This document shows, piece by piece, positions 1 through 12,411 of a DNA stretch of 42,725 bases. Numbering within the stretch: position 1 is the first letter of the stretch; every line of letters starts with the position of its first letter. Both the position numbers and the translations under genes were made by a program. Under the pieces are notes generated by a model. It had not been told where the DNA came from, ran no database searches, and was given only the letters and a program-made list of their open reading frames with translations. The DNA is from Paulinella micropora (Eukaryota; Cercozoa; Imbricatea; Euglyphida): positions 424,997-467,721 of the forward strand of contig BJOX01000200.1 in assembly GCA_009731375.1 (NCBI GenBank). Direction: 5' to 3'.

Positions 1-5
1 TTTGA

Positions 6-1776
<1,771 letters not shown>

Positions 1777-2171
1777 ACTGATCAGCTTGCTGGCGTCCTC
1801 TCAAGACTCTCGAGTTCTGTTTGACAAGGACAACAAAAAGCAAAAAACAGAGTTGTTTGGGTCTGGTTGTTTTTGGCGCCTAACCGCTCTTTTTTTTGGT
1901 TTGCCGAACCGTAAACTGCGTAATTTTCCAGTGGTCCGGCCGATGGACCGAGAAACGGGCCAGCGACGGACAACTGTCACTTCCTTTTTGTTGGGCGGGT
2001 TGTTGGGTGGTGCAAAACACGATTTGTTGTCGTTGCTGTGCGCCTTTGTCATGTCCTGTATCTTTTTGCTACTGTTCTCTCAGTCTTTTTTTGTGTATAG
2101 ATTTGTGTTTGCTGAATGTCTTCTCTTTATTGGCCCCCCTTTTTTTTTCTTTTCTGTTGCTGTCTTTGCAG
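1777..2171. other. Spacer between divergent genes
   Basis: This 395-bp stretch separates the minus-strand start codon at 1776 from the first recognised plus-strand exon at 2172. It presumably carries the 5' untranslated regions and promoters of both. It ends in a T-rich run and TTTGCAG, a good acceptor for the exon at 2172, so part of it is probably an intron in the 5' UTR of the plus-strand gene. I see no clear TATA box or other site. Confidence 0.5.
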
Positions 2172-3131
2172 ACCGACATGGTCAAAAAACGCCGCCATAC
2201 TTGCCGAGAAATCGAGGCGGAGGAGCGCAGATATGAAGCTAAGGTTGTTTTGTTTTGTTTCATTTAATCAAAAAACGTGTTGCATGTTTGTTTCTGTTTT
2301 CATTGATTATCTTGTTTTTGCTTCTGCAGGCAAGGCAACTTCTTGGATTGGCGGTGCAAAATCAGGAAATTGTTTTTTCCTCGCCCGCGAGTTCTGCGTC
2401 ATCTTCCGCTTCCTCCGAGGCGGCTCCTGCCTCAGAGCCATTGCGGATCCATTCAGGGCGTTGTTTGGTGGTTGCCCAGCAGCGGGATGATGTCAAGCAT
2501 GGGTTGCAGGTTGAGTTCGTGGAGGCAGAGAAGAAGGACACCAGGCCCCCACCCAATCCGTCTGCCAAGCTTTCCGCATTTGAGTCTGTGTTAGAGTCCC
2601 TTGGGGATGAGGTAGCGAAATTTTCGGAGGAATCTCCTTTAATGGAGCTTGCTAAATGGGGTTTGGCAGTTCTTGTCAGAATTATGGAGGATACAGCTCA
2701 CCTTCCTTCTGTTACGCCTGCGTCTGTGCCCCCCCATGTTCGAGCTTTGCTTGGGGAAGTACAGCAATTTCATGCGCTCTCGGACGTGTCGTGTAAATGG
2801 CTGGGTCTGCCCAGTCTGGCGGCGTTGCGTGCCTTTGCAGGAATGAGTTTCGCAAGCACCCGCGTCGGTTTTGATCCAGTTTGTAATAAGTTGGGCATGG
2901 ACAGTTACGGGATTGAGTTTTATTTTAGTAAGTTCATCCGTCTCATGATCGGCACGTAAGGAGTGGTCGCGAATTCGTCGAGTACGTCACCCAGAGCAAG
3001 GTGTACGACGACTACGCCAGCTTTCCCATATACTGGAAACAAGTTCTGCCGGTCTCTCTCTCTCTCTCTCTCTTTTTTGTGTTGCTTCCTTTCTTTTTCT
3101 TTCTATCTCTCTTTCTCTCTCTTTCTCTTAG

Positions 3132-3163
<32 letters not shown>

Positions 3164-3758
3164 TTTTTCATACATACTTACATACATACTCTCACATACT
3201 TTACTTAGGCTATCTCTGCAGCTGTCAAGAAGGGGGATCCCTACACCCACGAGGCAAAGCAAAAGTTGAGGCGCAGTCAGGCTCAGCTTGAAGTGGCTTA
3301 CGAGGCGGGGGAGGTGGGGATTTGGAAATGTGAAGGATGTTCGCCGCCGACCTACCATATCAGCAGCAGGGCCCATGTCTGCAGGGGGGGGGGCGTTGGT
3401 GATCGCAAGGAAGGCGAGGCCGAATGCTCAACCGCACCAGTTCCAAATCAGCGCAAAGTTTGGCGATCAGCCAAAACGCCTTCAGCGGAATTTATCTTTT
3501 TTGAAATATGATCAGAAAAGTCGGGCAGGCTTTTATGTTTTTCAGTTATGGTGGCGTTCCCTTATGAGGGATAGCATCCTGACGCTTCAACGTCGTGTCC
3601 CTGCCGATAGTGATTGTGGTAATTGTGGCCTAGGGGGTCAATGTCCGCACGTTGAACGGTACCCACCCCCGCAACACACACACACCCCGGGAGGGCCAAG
3701 GGTTGGCCCTCCCTTTTTAAGCTACAATTTCATGTCAGTCTTGTATTTTAAAGACTGA
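2172..3758 (+). CDS. Spliced gene of unknown function, frame uncertain in the 3' part
   Basis: Supported exons are 2172-2243 (after TTTGCAG; ATG at 2178, protein begins MVKKRRHTCREIEAEERR), intron 2244-2329 (GTTGTT...TTCTGCAG), then 2330-2959 in the same phase. The protein has a basic start, a Ser/Ala-rich linker and an Ala/Leu-rich helical part. A stop at 2957-2959 closes that frame. A coding-like segment in another frame (REFVEYVTQSKVYDDYA, to 3051) needs a 1-nt shift or a very short intron. A further intron 3052-3208 contains (CT)n and ends TTTACTTAG. The exon from 3209 reads AVKKGDPYTHEAKQK, then changes frame again near a G run at 3385. The last part has a cysteine cluster (DCGNCGLGGQCPHVE). 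It may be a real gene with small introns and assembly indels, or a decaying one. Confidence 0.5.
3053..3195. repeat. (CT)n and CATA-rich tract in intron
   Basis: CT dinucleotides with T-rich interruptions occupy 3053-3165 and are followed by short CATA repeats to about 3195. The tract lies between a donor at 3052 (CCG/GTCTCT) and an acceptor at 3208, so it forms most of a 157-nt intron. Confidence 0.8.
3689..3718 (+). terminator. Perfect hairpin followed by T5, terminator-like
   Basis: The arms GGGAGGGCCAA and TTGGCCCTCCC pair perfectly over 11 bp around a GGG loop (3689-3713) and are followed at once by TTTTT (3714-3718). The form is that of a bacterial intrinsic terminator. In a eukaryotic setting it may instead be a 3'-end or RNA-stability element, or simple chance. 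It overlaps the last ORF of the upstream gene. Confidence 0.5.
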
Positions 3759-3770
3759 CGTGAAGTTGTA
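3723..3770. repeat. Inverted repeat, 20-bp arms, 3' of the spliced gene
   Basis: Arms at 3723-3742 and 3751-3770 pair at 18 of 20 positions around an 8-nt AT loop. The two mismatches are T against G on the RNA and could pair as wobble. It sits 5 nt after the terminator-like hairpin, so two strong stem-loops stand in tandem. Confidence 0.7.
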
Positions 3771-3860
3771 ACTCTCCGTTGGCAGTCAAGATTTGTATTA
3801 ATAATATTAACAATTAAATAAATTTTTTATGGCAAATATATTACATTTGCAATTAACAGG

Positions 3861-5099
3861 AACCCGCACCTAAATCCAAGGCAGCGTGCTCAGGATATGA
3901 AATTAGATCAAGCGCGCTGTTTTTGGAACAAACAATTCGGTAAGTTCCTTATCTACCCTCACTCGCAACTGCAAGTGATGGTCCGCCCTCCACTACGCTC
4001 AGAGTGGAGTCGACTTCATGCCCAATATTGGGTGGAGTCTCGCTGTTCTAAGGTGTGGGGAAAGTGCCCTGATTGCAGACAGTACAAGCAAAAAGTAGCT
4101 AGGCTTATTGAGCTGCAGGAACAAGAAGGTAGGAGCGAGCTCGATCAGGAAGAGCAAAAGAAGAAAAAGTTGGAACGAGTAGTCGAAAAAACTGAACACC
4201 ATTTCAAAGCAAAGGAAAACGCGAAATGTTTTGATGACGACTTAGAATTAGTCCGAACTGACATTTCTTATGTTTTGATGGTGGTTGATTTTTCGAATAT
4301 GAGCGTAGGTGGGGGGAAGACAGAAGATGTGAATGATTGCATTGCTGTCTTGCTTATGAGTGATGGGAGGGGGGGTATTAAGAGGAAATATGTTGACACA
4401 CTCCCACATCATCAAGATAAAGGCCAAGCAATGATTTCTTTTTTTTTTTCGACAATGGCAACATGATATCCTTAATGATGTCATCAAGCCGCTTGGAAAA
4501 ACAAAAGTCATTCAATGGTCTGACGGAGGTCGTCAACATTTCAAGCAAAGATATTCACTTGCGGAGGCTAGCCTTGTTCGTGTGAAGCATCCTTGGTTAC
4601 AATATTTTGCTTGGAATTTTTACCCCTCCAATCATGCAAAGGGGCTCTGCGATTCACACGCAGGCAAAATAGCGCAAATGGTAGCCTGGATGGCCTTGCA
4701 TGAAGATTGGATTTGGACAACCGCCAGAGATCTGGGTTGGTTAATCCGAACCAAACTTTCAAATTCCGAACCTCATTTTTTTCATATGTACTCAATCGAG
4801 AAGAGAAATACCGTCATCCTGTGAATGGTATTGATGATCTCGGTTGGTATCATCATTTTGAGGCCACTACCACTCCTGGACTTTTGAAAATTAAGAAACT
4901 GCGTAGCGAAAATAGCTTTGACTATCGCTTTACCACTGAAGCAAAGGGCAGAACTATCCTTAATACTTTAGCCGGTGGTAAGAATTATTGGTGGCCTGTT
5001 GAGCTTGGCTTACCACCAATTGCTCCTCGGCCGCTGCCGCCACCACGTAGTGCCCGAAGAGGCAGGCAGAGACAGGAACGTACACGTCGACTTCGATAA
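3861..5099 (+). pseudogene. Transposase-like gene broken by frameshifts
   Basis: Coding sequence begins after an acceptor-like TTTGCAATTAACAG near 3860 and passes the ATG at 3897. Frame 1 (to 4466) contains a CxxC (GKCPDCRQY), a Glu/Lys-rich stretch, and VVDFSNMSV. Frame 2, entered across a T-run near 4440-4450, contains QWSDGGRQHFKQRY (about 4517-4558) and SNHAKGLCDSHAGK (about 4629-4670). Frame 3, entered near a second T-run at 4777-4783, ends at 5099 with a basic Arg/Pro-rich tail. The D / WSDGG..FK / H-KG--D---G spacing resembles transposase-derived proteins with an RNase H-like fold seen in some animals and protists, from memory of that pattern. Both shifts fall on homopolymers, so it may be intact in reality. 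Family assignment is tentative. Confidence 0.45.
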
Positions 5100-5126
5100 A
5101 ATCATTCAAGTCATTTTTGATTCAAA

Positions 5127-5136
5127 NNNNNNNNNN
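5127..5136. other. Assembly gap of 10 N
   Basis: The same ~19-bp sequence ending TTTGATTCAAA stands on both sides of the gap, which suggests a short tandem repeat or an overlapping contig end. 5137-5283 beyond it is AT-rich with TTGAATTTGAA variants and no gene. Confidence 0.9.
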
Positions 5137-5283
5137 TAAGTCATGTTTGATTCAAAAATTTGAATTTGAACTTGAAATTGAATTTGAATTTAATTTAATA
5201 ATATTAAAGAACATTATTAAATGTTTCCGTATCAAAACTACTTACGTAACTTGACTTGTTACACTACTGAAATTTACACAACA

Positions 5284-5690
5284 AAAAATCAACAATGTAC
5301 CTTTTCAAGTTCGAAACGGTTATGTAACGGTTACAAATTTGAATTTTTTAAATTATTTTGAAAAATTATGATAAAGTATATTATTCTGATGCAAAAGAAT
5401 ATAAAGTCTAGTTGTTTTCAATGAAAACCAAGAAAGAACAAATAGATTACAAAAAATCAACAATATATGATACAACGTTCGAAACGGTTATGTAACGGTT
5501 ACAAATTTGAATTTTTTTTGAATATTTTTGAAAAATTATGATAAATTTATATTATTCTGATGTAAAAGAATATAAAGTGTAGTTGTTTTCAATGAAAACC
5601 AAGAAAGAACAAATAGATTACAAAAATCCCACAAAATCCTTACAAAACCGTTAAAAAGCAGTTGTAACGGTTAGAAATTCAATTTTTTTT
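5284..5690. repeat. AT-rich tandem repeat, period about 168 bp
   Basis: The string TCGAAACGGTTATGTAACGG starts at 5311 and again at 5479, 168 bp later. The rest of the unit, including AAAGAATATAAAGTNTAGTTG and AATGAAAACCAAGAAAGAAC, repeats likewise. A third degenerate unit starts near 5650 (GTTGTAACGGTTAGAAATTC). No coding potential. Confidence 0.85.
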
Positions 5691-5706
5691 TGAATTTTTT
5701 AAAAAA

Positions 5707-5807
5707 TATTATTAAAATAACATATAATCTTTTGTTTTTATGAAGGAACCAATAATTTTCAAAAGTGTTGGATTTTTCTTGCAGAACTTCGTGCATTTTA
5801 ACCTGTC
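5707..5807 (+). repeat. 101-bp direct repeat, copy 1
   Basis: The block from TATTATTAAAATAACATATA to AACCTGTC recurs without a visible difference at 6402-6502, 695 bp downstream. It includes TTTTTCTTGCAG, a splice-acceptor-like string. Confidence 0.9.
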
Positions 5808-6401
5808 CGAGCTAGTGCCACCAGTACCAACCTCGGAAAAGGTACTCTAAATGACTGTATTAATAACTAATAATACTACTAACCGTAACGAATAAGGCTA
5901 ACGTATAAAATAGCAATATAGACATAACAGTGACTGAGGAGGAAGGGTCTAATTAATTGTTCAATAGTGACACGCACGTCGAGGTAAATTTGCGGACAAG
6001 GGTAACAAAAGTGAACGGAAAAACAATGTTTGACTGACTTCTTTTTACATCCGTCCGCTAGTCATTCTCGCCTAGCCTTCCCAAATCAGTTTGGTTTTCG
6101 AGCTCACCTGCCCGAGTTGAACCCGATACTATCAGTTTGATGACTGTCACGTTCAAGTTGACTTGAAATAAAAGCTTCAAGTTCGGCCCGTGACAACTGG
6201 AGACTAGTGACCAACGGTGACTTACAATCTACGATTCACTCTCGATCGTAAGTTGCATTCAAGTCTGCAACTTGACAAGTATTAATACTGAAATTACGTA
6301 TTAATAAATAAACGAAGTGACCGCGCTGCTATTTACTTGTAACCGGAACAGCGGCTACTCTGACACTTACTTGTACCTCAACGGTAGAGGGGCAGACCTT
6401 T
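5808..6401. other. 594 bp between the two 101-bp repeats, no gene seen
   Basis: No ORF of note, no microsatellite and no recognisable element. It could be an insertion that duplicated its flank, a short retroelement remnant with 101-bp terminal repeats, or two haplotypes joined during assembly. Confidence 0.5.
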
Positions 6402-6502
6402 TATTATTAAAATAACATATAATCTTTTGTTTTTATGAAGGAACCAATAATTTTCAAAAGTGTTGGATTTTTCTTGCAGAACTTCGTGCATTTTAACCTG
6501 TC
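6402..6502 (+). repeat. 101-bp direct repeat, copy 2
   Basis: Second copy of 5707-5807. The sequence after the copies differs at once (CGAGCTAGTG after copy 1, GGCTGATTAG after copy 2). Confidence 0.9.
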
Positions 6503-6529
6503 GGCTGATTAGATCAGTAGCATACGTAG

Positions 6530-7930
6530 CCCCTAGAGTCCAACAGGCTAAGGCGTGGGCTCGGATATCCCTACGCCAGTTGCCAGAAATCATGGCACAA
6601 GTCAACCAGAGAGACCGTATATTCCTCGACAACAAGGGATATATCGCGCCTTATATTGGCCCAGGTTACATCGACTGTCAAGTCGTTCATACCTTTGCAG
6701 GTGTCACTATGAAAACCATGAACGTCTGCCATCAGGAGCGTGACCCGGGCCTTTCCCAGCCCGAGGATGTCCTCCTGTCGGAATGCATCGTTTTTGTTCC
6801 TTGCTTGCAAGGACCAGCCCCCATACAAACCAACCCCCAGGATGATTGGATGTGCATCGAAAAACGCACCGAAGTGGATGCGCATCACGATCGCTTTGTC
6901 AAAATCCCTAAGGTAACTCACCGCTGCAACATCCAGTACGTCGAAACGAACCGTACCCCGAAACATATCAATATGTTGCTGAACGGTCTCCCTCTCAAGT
7001 TGGCATTGCCGGCCATGGTTATGAATCGGACCCCACTGACGATGTTTCACCATCCGCCGGTTTGGGGACGATCCAGAGCTCAATTGGCCTCAATTCTGGC
7101 TTTTGGGTTGGACCAGGAAGACCGATATCCGATATCCTGCTTTTCAGGCACTACATATCATACTCGCACGAACGGCCGTATGGTTTCATGGGCCACCTAT
7201 CAGGACTCTACATGGGACATGGGGGACAGAGTGTGTCTCAGCAGATTATGAACCACGTAGTCCCATTTCCATGGTCCCACACTGTATCGGTGGAACCGGT
7301 ACGATCAAGGGGGAGCATAGGACGGCATGATGAAGACTATCTCGGATGCCCTATTTTGTACGATACCATTTTGCCTTTGAGCACTCATGGCAGTGGTTTG
7401 CATGTCTCTACTATCTTTTTCGATTGCCATCGAATTCTGCCATAAGATACTGCACACACCCATATGATATCAAGCGATCTATCGGATTTTTGCGCCCGAC
7501 TTTCTCCTTTTTTGCGGATCTGCCGGCGAACTATTTCGCAAACATGGACATGACAAATTGTTCTACGGACAAACATCATCCCATCCTCCCGACAGACCAG
7601 TGGGATGTAAGTCCCAATCCAGGCATGCTCGCGCGCCTCTTCACTGATAGCCCGGACAGAGAAATATTAGAGCAAAAGCTGAACCTGTTAAATCAACCTT
7701 CCTTATTTATGGAAGCGCGATGGACCAGGGGTATAGACACTTTAGCCCCGGTACAGGACTATCTTCTTCGGAACCTGCCTTCTTGGGCACACGACCAGAA
7801 GTGGTACTGTACAACCATAGCGAATGTCCCCTTTTTCATACAGGTGCAGACAGAGGTGCGGGCACTGCAGCATATGCTCAACGTGCCGGCTTACGAGGAA
7901 ACCCAGGTCGTAGTGCACCCAAGCACGTAG
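6530..7930 (+). pseudogene. Gag-like 5' region of the Ty3-like element, in three frames
   Basis: Coding-like sequence passes from the frame of the 6460-7251 ORF through a second frame (about 7100-7340) to a third (7346-7930). No nucleocapsid zinc knuckle or known Gag motif is visible, so the label rests on position upstream of pol. The third frame ends at TAG 7928-7930 and then resumes in the same frame downstream, so this stop is a single in-frame nonsense codon. Confidence 0.4.
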
Positions 7931-9529
7931 TGTTCACCTTGTGTTGCACACATCTTGAATCCGTATTCGAGGGCACTGCGGGCCAAGGGCTACCCCTATG
8001 GTGTCCCATCCATACAGGACGAGATGGATATCAAGGAAACGATACCAAACATCGTGCGCCTCGATCTCGCCTCGATTCCCCAGGACGCGGAGATGTTTTC
8101 CACGAACGAGCAACTTCCCCCCGCTCCGGTGACTGGAAGGCCGGAGACGACCTATCCAGTCATCACGCTCTCCAAGAATTCGGGCTTACGATGGAAACTC
8201 AGAGCTCGGCAGGATCCCACCCCTTCGCCCTTTTCACCGGCTGCCCCCACATCATTATCGCAAGCACCATCGACATACTTGCCATCATCACCACCATCGA
8301 CATACTTTTCATCATCGTCATCATCGTCATCATCGTCATCATCGTCATCATCGTCATCATCGTCAGCATCGTCTTCAGCTCCCTCACAGGGTCCTCCCAC
8401 ACTTCCTTCCGCGGTGTCAGCCGTGGAAGGAGCGCATGCTATACGATTTACAATCACAGGTCCTAGATCTCTTCGGCCGACGCGACGCCTCTGGGGATTT
8501 CAGATCCCTTCCTCACGCGCCTCCCGGAGTCAGCTGGAGGAAGGGTCTCCGTCTGACCGCATCTCCTTCTCTCCGCGCATTTCATCCCGCTCGAATCCAC
8601 GCTGCCTCTCATCCGCTGATTCGAAATCACAGCGGCGATTGGAATATAGTAGAGCGCGAGATGAGGACGAGGAAGAGAAAGTGGAATACGAACTTCAAGG
8701 ACGTAGCGGCAAGGATGAAAGAGAAGACTCTCCGCCCGCCGACGAAGACGCGGATACCGGCAGAGGTCGTTCCAGCAAGCGGATAGGCCGGAAATACAAA
8801 AAGCCCAAGACCAGCTGCCAGCCCGACCGACGACGACGACGTAATCACGACGACGACTACAAAGACGGCTCCTCTTCCTCCTCTTCCTCATCTTCTTCTT
8901 CTTCATCTTCGTCCTCCAGCTCTGCTCCAGCCCCGAGCGCAACATCGGGTAGCCGGACGACAGATAAGCAGGAGAAGACGGAGGATAAGAATAAGAACAA
9001 GGAGCGGAGTAAACGAGGCAGCCGCGGCAAAGCCCATAAGGTACGCACATGGCACTATCATGAAGTAGCCTATGACCGCCAAGGTAGACGTTACCTTTGG
9101 ACTGTGTCACAAGGTGAACGCAAGCCCATACGCTCTCAACACCAAGCACAACAGCAGCGTATGCGACAAGCCATGATCTATGGCTGGAAAAACCCGGTCC
9201 AGAGATGGACCACGGGTATTCCGGCTCGGAGAAATGCACCCCGAAGCACACTGCCAAGGCGCGGTCCGAGGCGCGTGCGGAGCAAGCCTAGCCTACCCCG
9301 ACCGGCTCACAGCCGACCCCAGAACTTAGTTCCGGAAACGCGCAGCAATGTGTATGCGCCACGCGCAACCCATCTCCGGCAACTAAACACGAAACGTGTA
9401 CCATCCCACTCGATGCTTATGCTTCGAACATTGGCTGTGTCACAATGTCAATCGCCCCCTTCTCCGGGACAGCTGCCCTTCCGACCACACTCCACTCAAC
9501 ATGAGCCGGAGACGTGCAGGACGCAGTGA
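7931..9529 (+). pseudogene. Low-complexity gag-like ORF with poly-Ser tracts
   Basis: An open frame in phase with the preceding one. It begins with ordinary sequence (LNPYSRALRAKGYPYGVP) and then carries Ser/Pro-rich DNA, a Ser run encoded by ATCGTC/TCATCG repeats near 8302-8370, an acidic and basic region, a second Ser run from mixed TCC/TCT/TCA codons near 8869-8925, and a Lys/Arg-rich end. The mixed Ser codons in the second run suggest selection on protein rather than simple slippage. Stop TGA at 9527-9529. Probably a nucleic-acid-binding part of the polyprotein; function is inferred only. Confidence 0.45.
8302..8370. repeat. TCATCG/TCATCA repeat encoding poly-Ser
   Basis: Trinucleotide/hexanucleotide repeat (ATC GTC units) lying inside the gag-like ORF and read there as serine. 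The opposite strand would read poly-Asp. Confidence 0.85.
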
Positions 9530-9571
9530 CAACCCACGGAGACGTATTCACATCCTATCAAACCCCATATT

Positions 9572-9784
9572 GTGGCCCAGCTAATGTTACCGCATGACAG
9601 GGAACATCCCCCGATTAGCGGTCTAGACTGGCTCTCTATGAACATGATTTCTGACCCAGGTATTTTACTCGTCACACCAGATGACATCACAGGCCTATTC
9701 CCAGACCCCCGTTTTGATGCTTTCAGAGCGATTATGCCGACAATACCTAGACGAACAGAAGGAAAAGAAGGCCGAACCACCTAA
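9572..9784 (+). pseudogene. Possible aspartic protease remnant
   Basis: The short frame contains PPISGLDWLSMN, which resembles the ILGxDWL segment near the end of Ty3-type retroviral-like proteases. No active-site DTG/DSG is visible upstream in the same frame. It lies directly before RT, as expected for protease. A frame change about 9720-9750 leads into the RT frame. Confidence 0.35.
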
Positions 9785-10704
9785 ACCCAAGTTCGGCCCG
9801 GATACTATTAGCTCCAACCTCACTCCCCCTCAGAAGAAAAGAGCGAAAGATTTTCTAGAGCGTTACGGCGACCGATTCCATGAAAAGGCTGGCTGTTTTA
9901 CGCACACCGTTATCTCTTTGAAGCTACGTCCAGGCGCACAGCCTATTTGGGTTGCCTGCCCTAGATGGACGCCTGCTGTCAGAGAGTTCCTGACCCAGTG
10001 GGCAGACGATATGCTTGCTACTGGCCGCTATAGTTTTGCCTCTCCTAATTGTGAGTGGGCTACTAGACCGTGCCCCGTAGGCAAGTTTAATTCCCTCTTG
10101 CAGGATCATTTTAAAGGCATCCGCATGGTATTCGACTACCGCGCGGTTAACGACCGGCTCATCCTTGCGGTCCCCGGCCTTCCTAACCCCGATCATCACC
10201 GTGAGCTCTTCGCGGGATATAACTATCTCTCCGCGTTGGACATGGTTGATGGTTTTTCGCACCTGAAGATCGACCCTACAGACGGTAGCCGCGACATCCT
10301 CGCCGTATGGACTCCTCGTGGACTTCTAGTCCCCAACTATATGACGCAGGGTATCCACCGCGCCCCTGGTGACTTCCAACGCGCAGTCGACAAGTCTTTT
10401 GACCATTTCCCTTTTTGGGGTCAGACGCTGCAGCATACATCGACGACGTACATTTGGCTCACGACGACTTCGACGTCCATATGAACCAAATGGAGAAGCT
10501 CATAGAGGCTGCGGAGGCAGCCGGCTGTTACTTCGCCGCGGACAAGCTACGCATTGGCTACAACTCACTTCCCGTGCTCGGCAAAGTCTGCAGCAAGAAA
10601 GGCGTCGCCGCCGACACAAGCAAGATTGACGCGATCCTGAAGATCTCTGAACCGCAGAACATCACCGAGGTCCGATCTATACTCGGGTCCGATCTATACT
10701 CGGT
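9750..10704 (+). pseudogene. Reverse transcriptase domain of Ty3-like element
   Basis: The frame of 9681-10484 holds the usual N-terminal approach (LTPPQKKRAKDFLERYGDRF), the IRMVFDYRAVNDRL motif, LDMVDGFSHLKIDP with the first catalytic Asp, and GIHRAPGDFQRAVDKSF. After a shift near the T/G run at 10411-10420 the next frame holds AAYIDDVHLAHDD with the YxDD catalytic pair (10436-10447). A thumb-region motif (ITEVRSILG) is then interrupted by a 17-bp tandem duplication. Motif order is complete, so identification as RT is firm; the copy is not translatable as it stands. Confidence 0.85.
10669..10702 (+). repeat. 17-bp tandem duplication that breaks the RT frame
   Basis: GGTCCGATCTATACTCG occurs at 10669-10685 and 10686-10702. 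Removing one unit would put the LG of ITEVRSILG in frame with MTNFIQAHIPNYSRL downstream, which is the usual Ty3-type RT connection. Confidence 0.9.
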
Positions 10705-11270
10705 ATGACCAACTTTATTCAGGCACATATTCCCAACTACTCTCGCTTGGTGGCGCCGCTCTCCGATCTACTCAAGTCTGCGAACGCCCGGCCTACGGGA
10801 CCCAACTTTTTCCGTGAAAAAGAGAAGAAATGTTTTGCAAAGCTCAAGCGTGTCCTGACAACGCTACCAATCCTTGCCAAGTACAACAAGACGCAGCAGC
10901 TCTACCTTCGAACGGACGCTAGCATCGTTGGCATCGGTGGAGCTCTACATTCGGGCCCTGAGAAATCTGCACCCGTCATCTCTTATTTCTCGCTTAAATT
11001 CACGGATACTCAATCTCGGTGGGTCACGTATGTCCGGGAAGCTTACGGTATAATTTACGGAGTTCAGCAATCCCGTTACTATATTGATGCTAGTGATCAT
11101 CCGCTGACTATCGTCACGGATCATCGCCCGCTCATGTGGCTATACCACGCCAGAAGCAGATGGTTGTTGGATGGGTCCTAGACCACCTTCAAACTATCCG
11201 CTTCAAGGTGGAATACATTCAGGGTAAACAGAATCTCCTTCCTGATGCCCTCTCTCGTGTTCCTTGTATA
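10705..11270 (+). pseudogene. RNase H domain of Ty3-like element
   Basis: After MTNFIQAHIPNYSRL the frame carries LYLRTDASIVGIGGAL (catalytic Asp), a conserved WVTYVREAYGI (Glu), and IVTDHRPLMWL (Asp). A frame change near 11150 leads to RFKVEYIQGKQNLLPDALSR, the last RNase H Asp motif. It joins RT to the integrase. Confidence 0.8.
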
Positions 11271-11699
11271 TCGCCCGGCCAACCCACTCTCCTCGGGGAA
11301 GTCGAAGCGACGAATCAGCTACTGGACACCATCCCTATGTTACAGTCCAGTGGACGCTCCTTTTGGCTCGCGATTGACGGTGGTCATCCGCAATTAGACG
11401 CGCGCTTTAAGAAGCACGACTGTCGGATTTTGCGCGGTGCACCAACGATCAAGACCTTACAGGCCCCATGGGACTACGCCATAGTCATCCCGCCCGCGGA
11501 GCGTGCTCCGGAGGTAGCCCGTCAACCTTTTGCTCTCAACAAGCCTTTTGCTGTACTTGTTCCTCAAGACATGGTACACCTCATACCCGACGGTGAGACC
11601 ATCTCTCGTGCGACAGTATTAGCATGTCACAAGATCGTCTTCCTTGAGGACAACCTTGTGTGGCTTGTTCATAACTTTGGATTGGATCGCCATGCTGTG

Positions 11700-12410
11700 C
11701 TTAATATGTATGCTACATCACATGCCCCGCGCGTCACGCGCGCAGATATCCAGTCAGCGCAGAAAGAAGACCCCCTTTTGCAACCGCTTTGGGACGGATC
11801 TACATCTATCGGCCAGGGTAATACTCTTCTCTTTTTCAAGGGAGGGCTAGCGGTACATATCATGCCCGACCGCTCCCGCCGTATATATGTTCCCAATCCC
11901 CTCATACGCAAGCTTGTCTCCCATGCTCACTTGATCCAGAATCACGCAAAGGTCCCCACCCTTGCCCCATACATCCATCAGCGATACATATGGTTCGGAC
12001 CCGATGGGAAAGACAAGATGCACGCCGACATTGCGGCTATCCTCAAAGATTGCCACTTTTGTCAACTATCACACGCCCGCCTCACACTTAATCATGGCCG
12101 CTATAACTCGTTAGTCTGGAGCCATCCAGGTCAAGCTATAGGCATAGATCATGTTCATGTAGGCATCGAAGGCGTACTCGAACAGTACGTGTTAACTATA
12201 GTCGATCTTTTCGCAGGTTACTTGCTGTTTATTCCAGTCCTTTCCACCACTGCTGAAGAAACCGTTGAGATCCTCGCTCGATGGGTTTGCTTTTTTGGTT
12301 TTCCTGAGGCCATCCTGTCTGACGATCAAGGCTTTCTGCAGCATGGCTGGAATCGAATGGCTCACCACCGCGCCATACTCTCACCATCAGTTAGGCATGG
12401 TAGAACGCAT
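11700..12410 (+). pseudogene. Integrase, zinc region and catalytic core
   Basis: The zinc-binding part has HAHLIQNHAK followed by CHFCQLSH (about 11920-12075). The core has IGIDHVHVG (first Asp codon 12147-12149), TIVDLFAGYLLFIPV, and ILSDDQGF (second Asp 12321-12323). A shift near 12335-12345 gives GIEWLTTAPYSHHQLGMVER, with the catalytic Glu at 12403-12405. Just after, the coding sense flips to the other strand. The 430 residues between RNase H and the zinc region include a stretch (about 11290-11690) with no family I recognise. Confidence 0.8.
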
Positions 12411-12411
12411 G

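Noticed and set aside
5707-6502. The 101-bp repeats as LTRs of the Ty3-like element
   Set aside because: Both copies lie upstream of the coding part, and none is found after 13441.
6571-7083. Minus-strand ORF of 170 residues
   Set aside because: It is antisense to the gag-like frames of the Ty3-like element and has no motif.
8463-9257. Minus-strand ORF of 264 residues
   Set aside because: Antisense shadow of the Ser-rich gag-like ORF.
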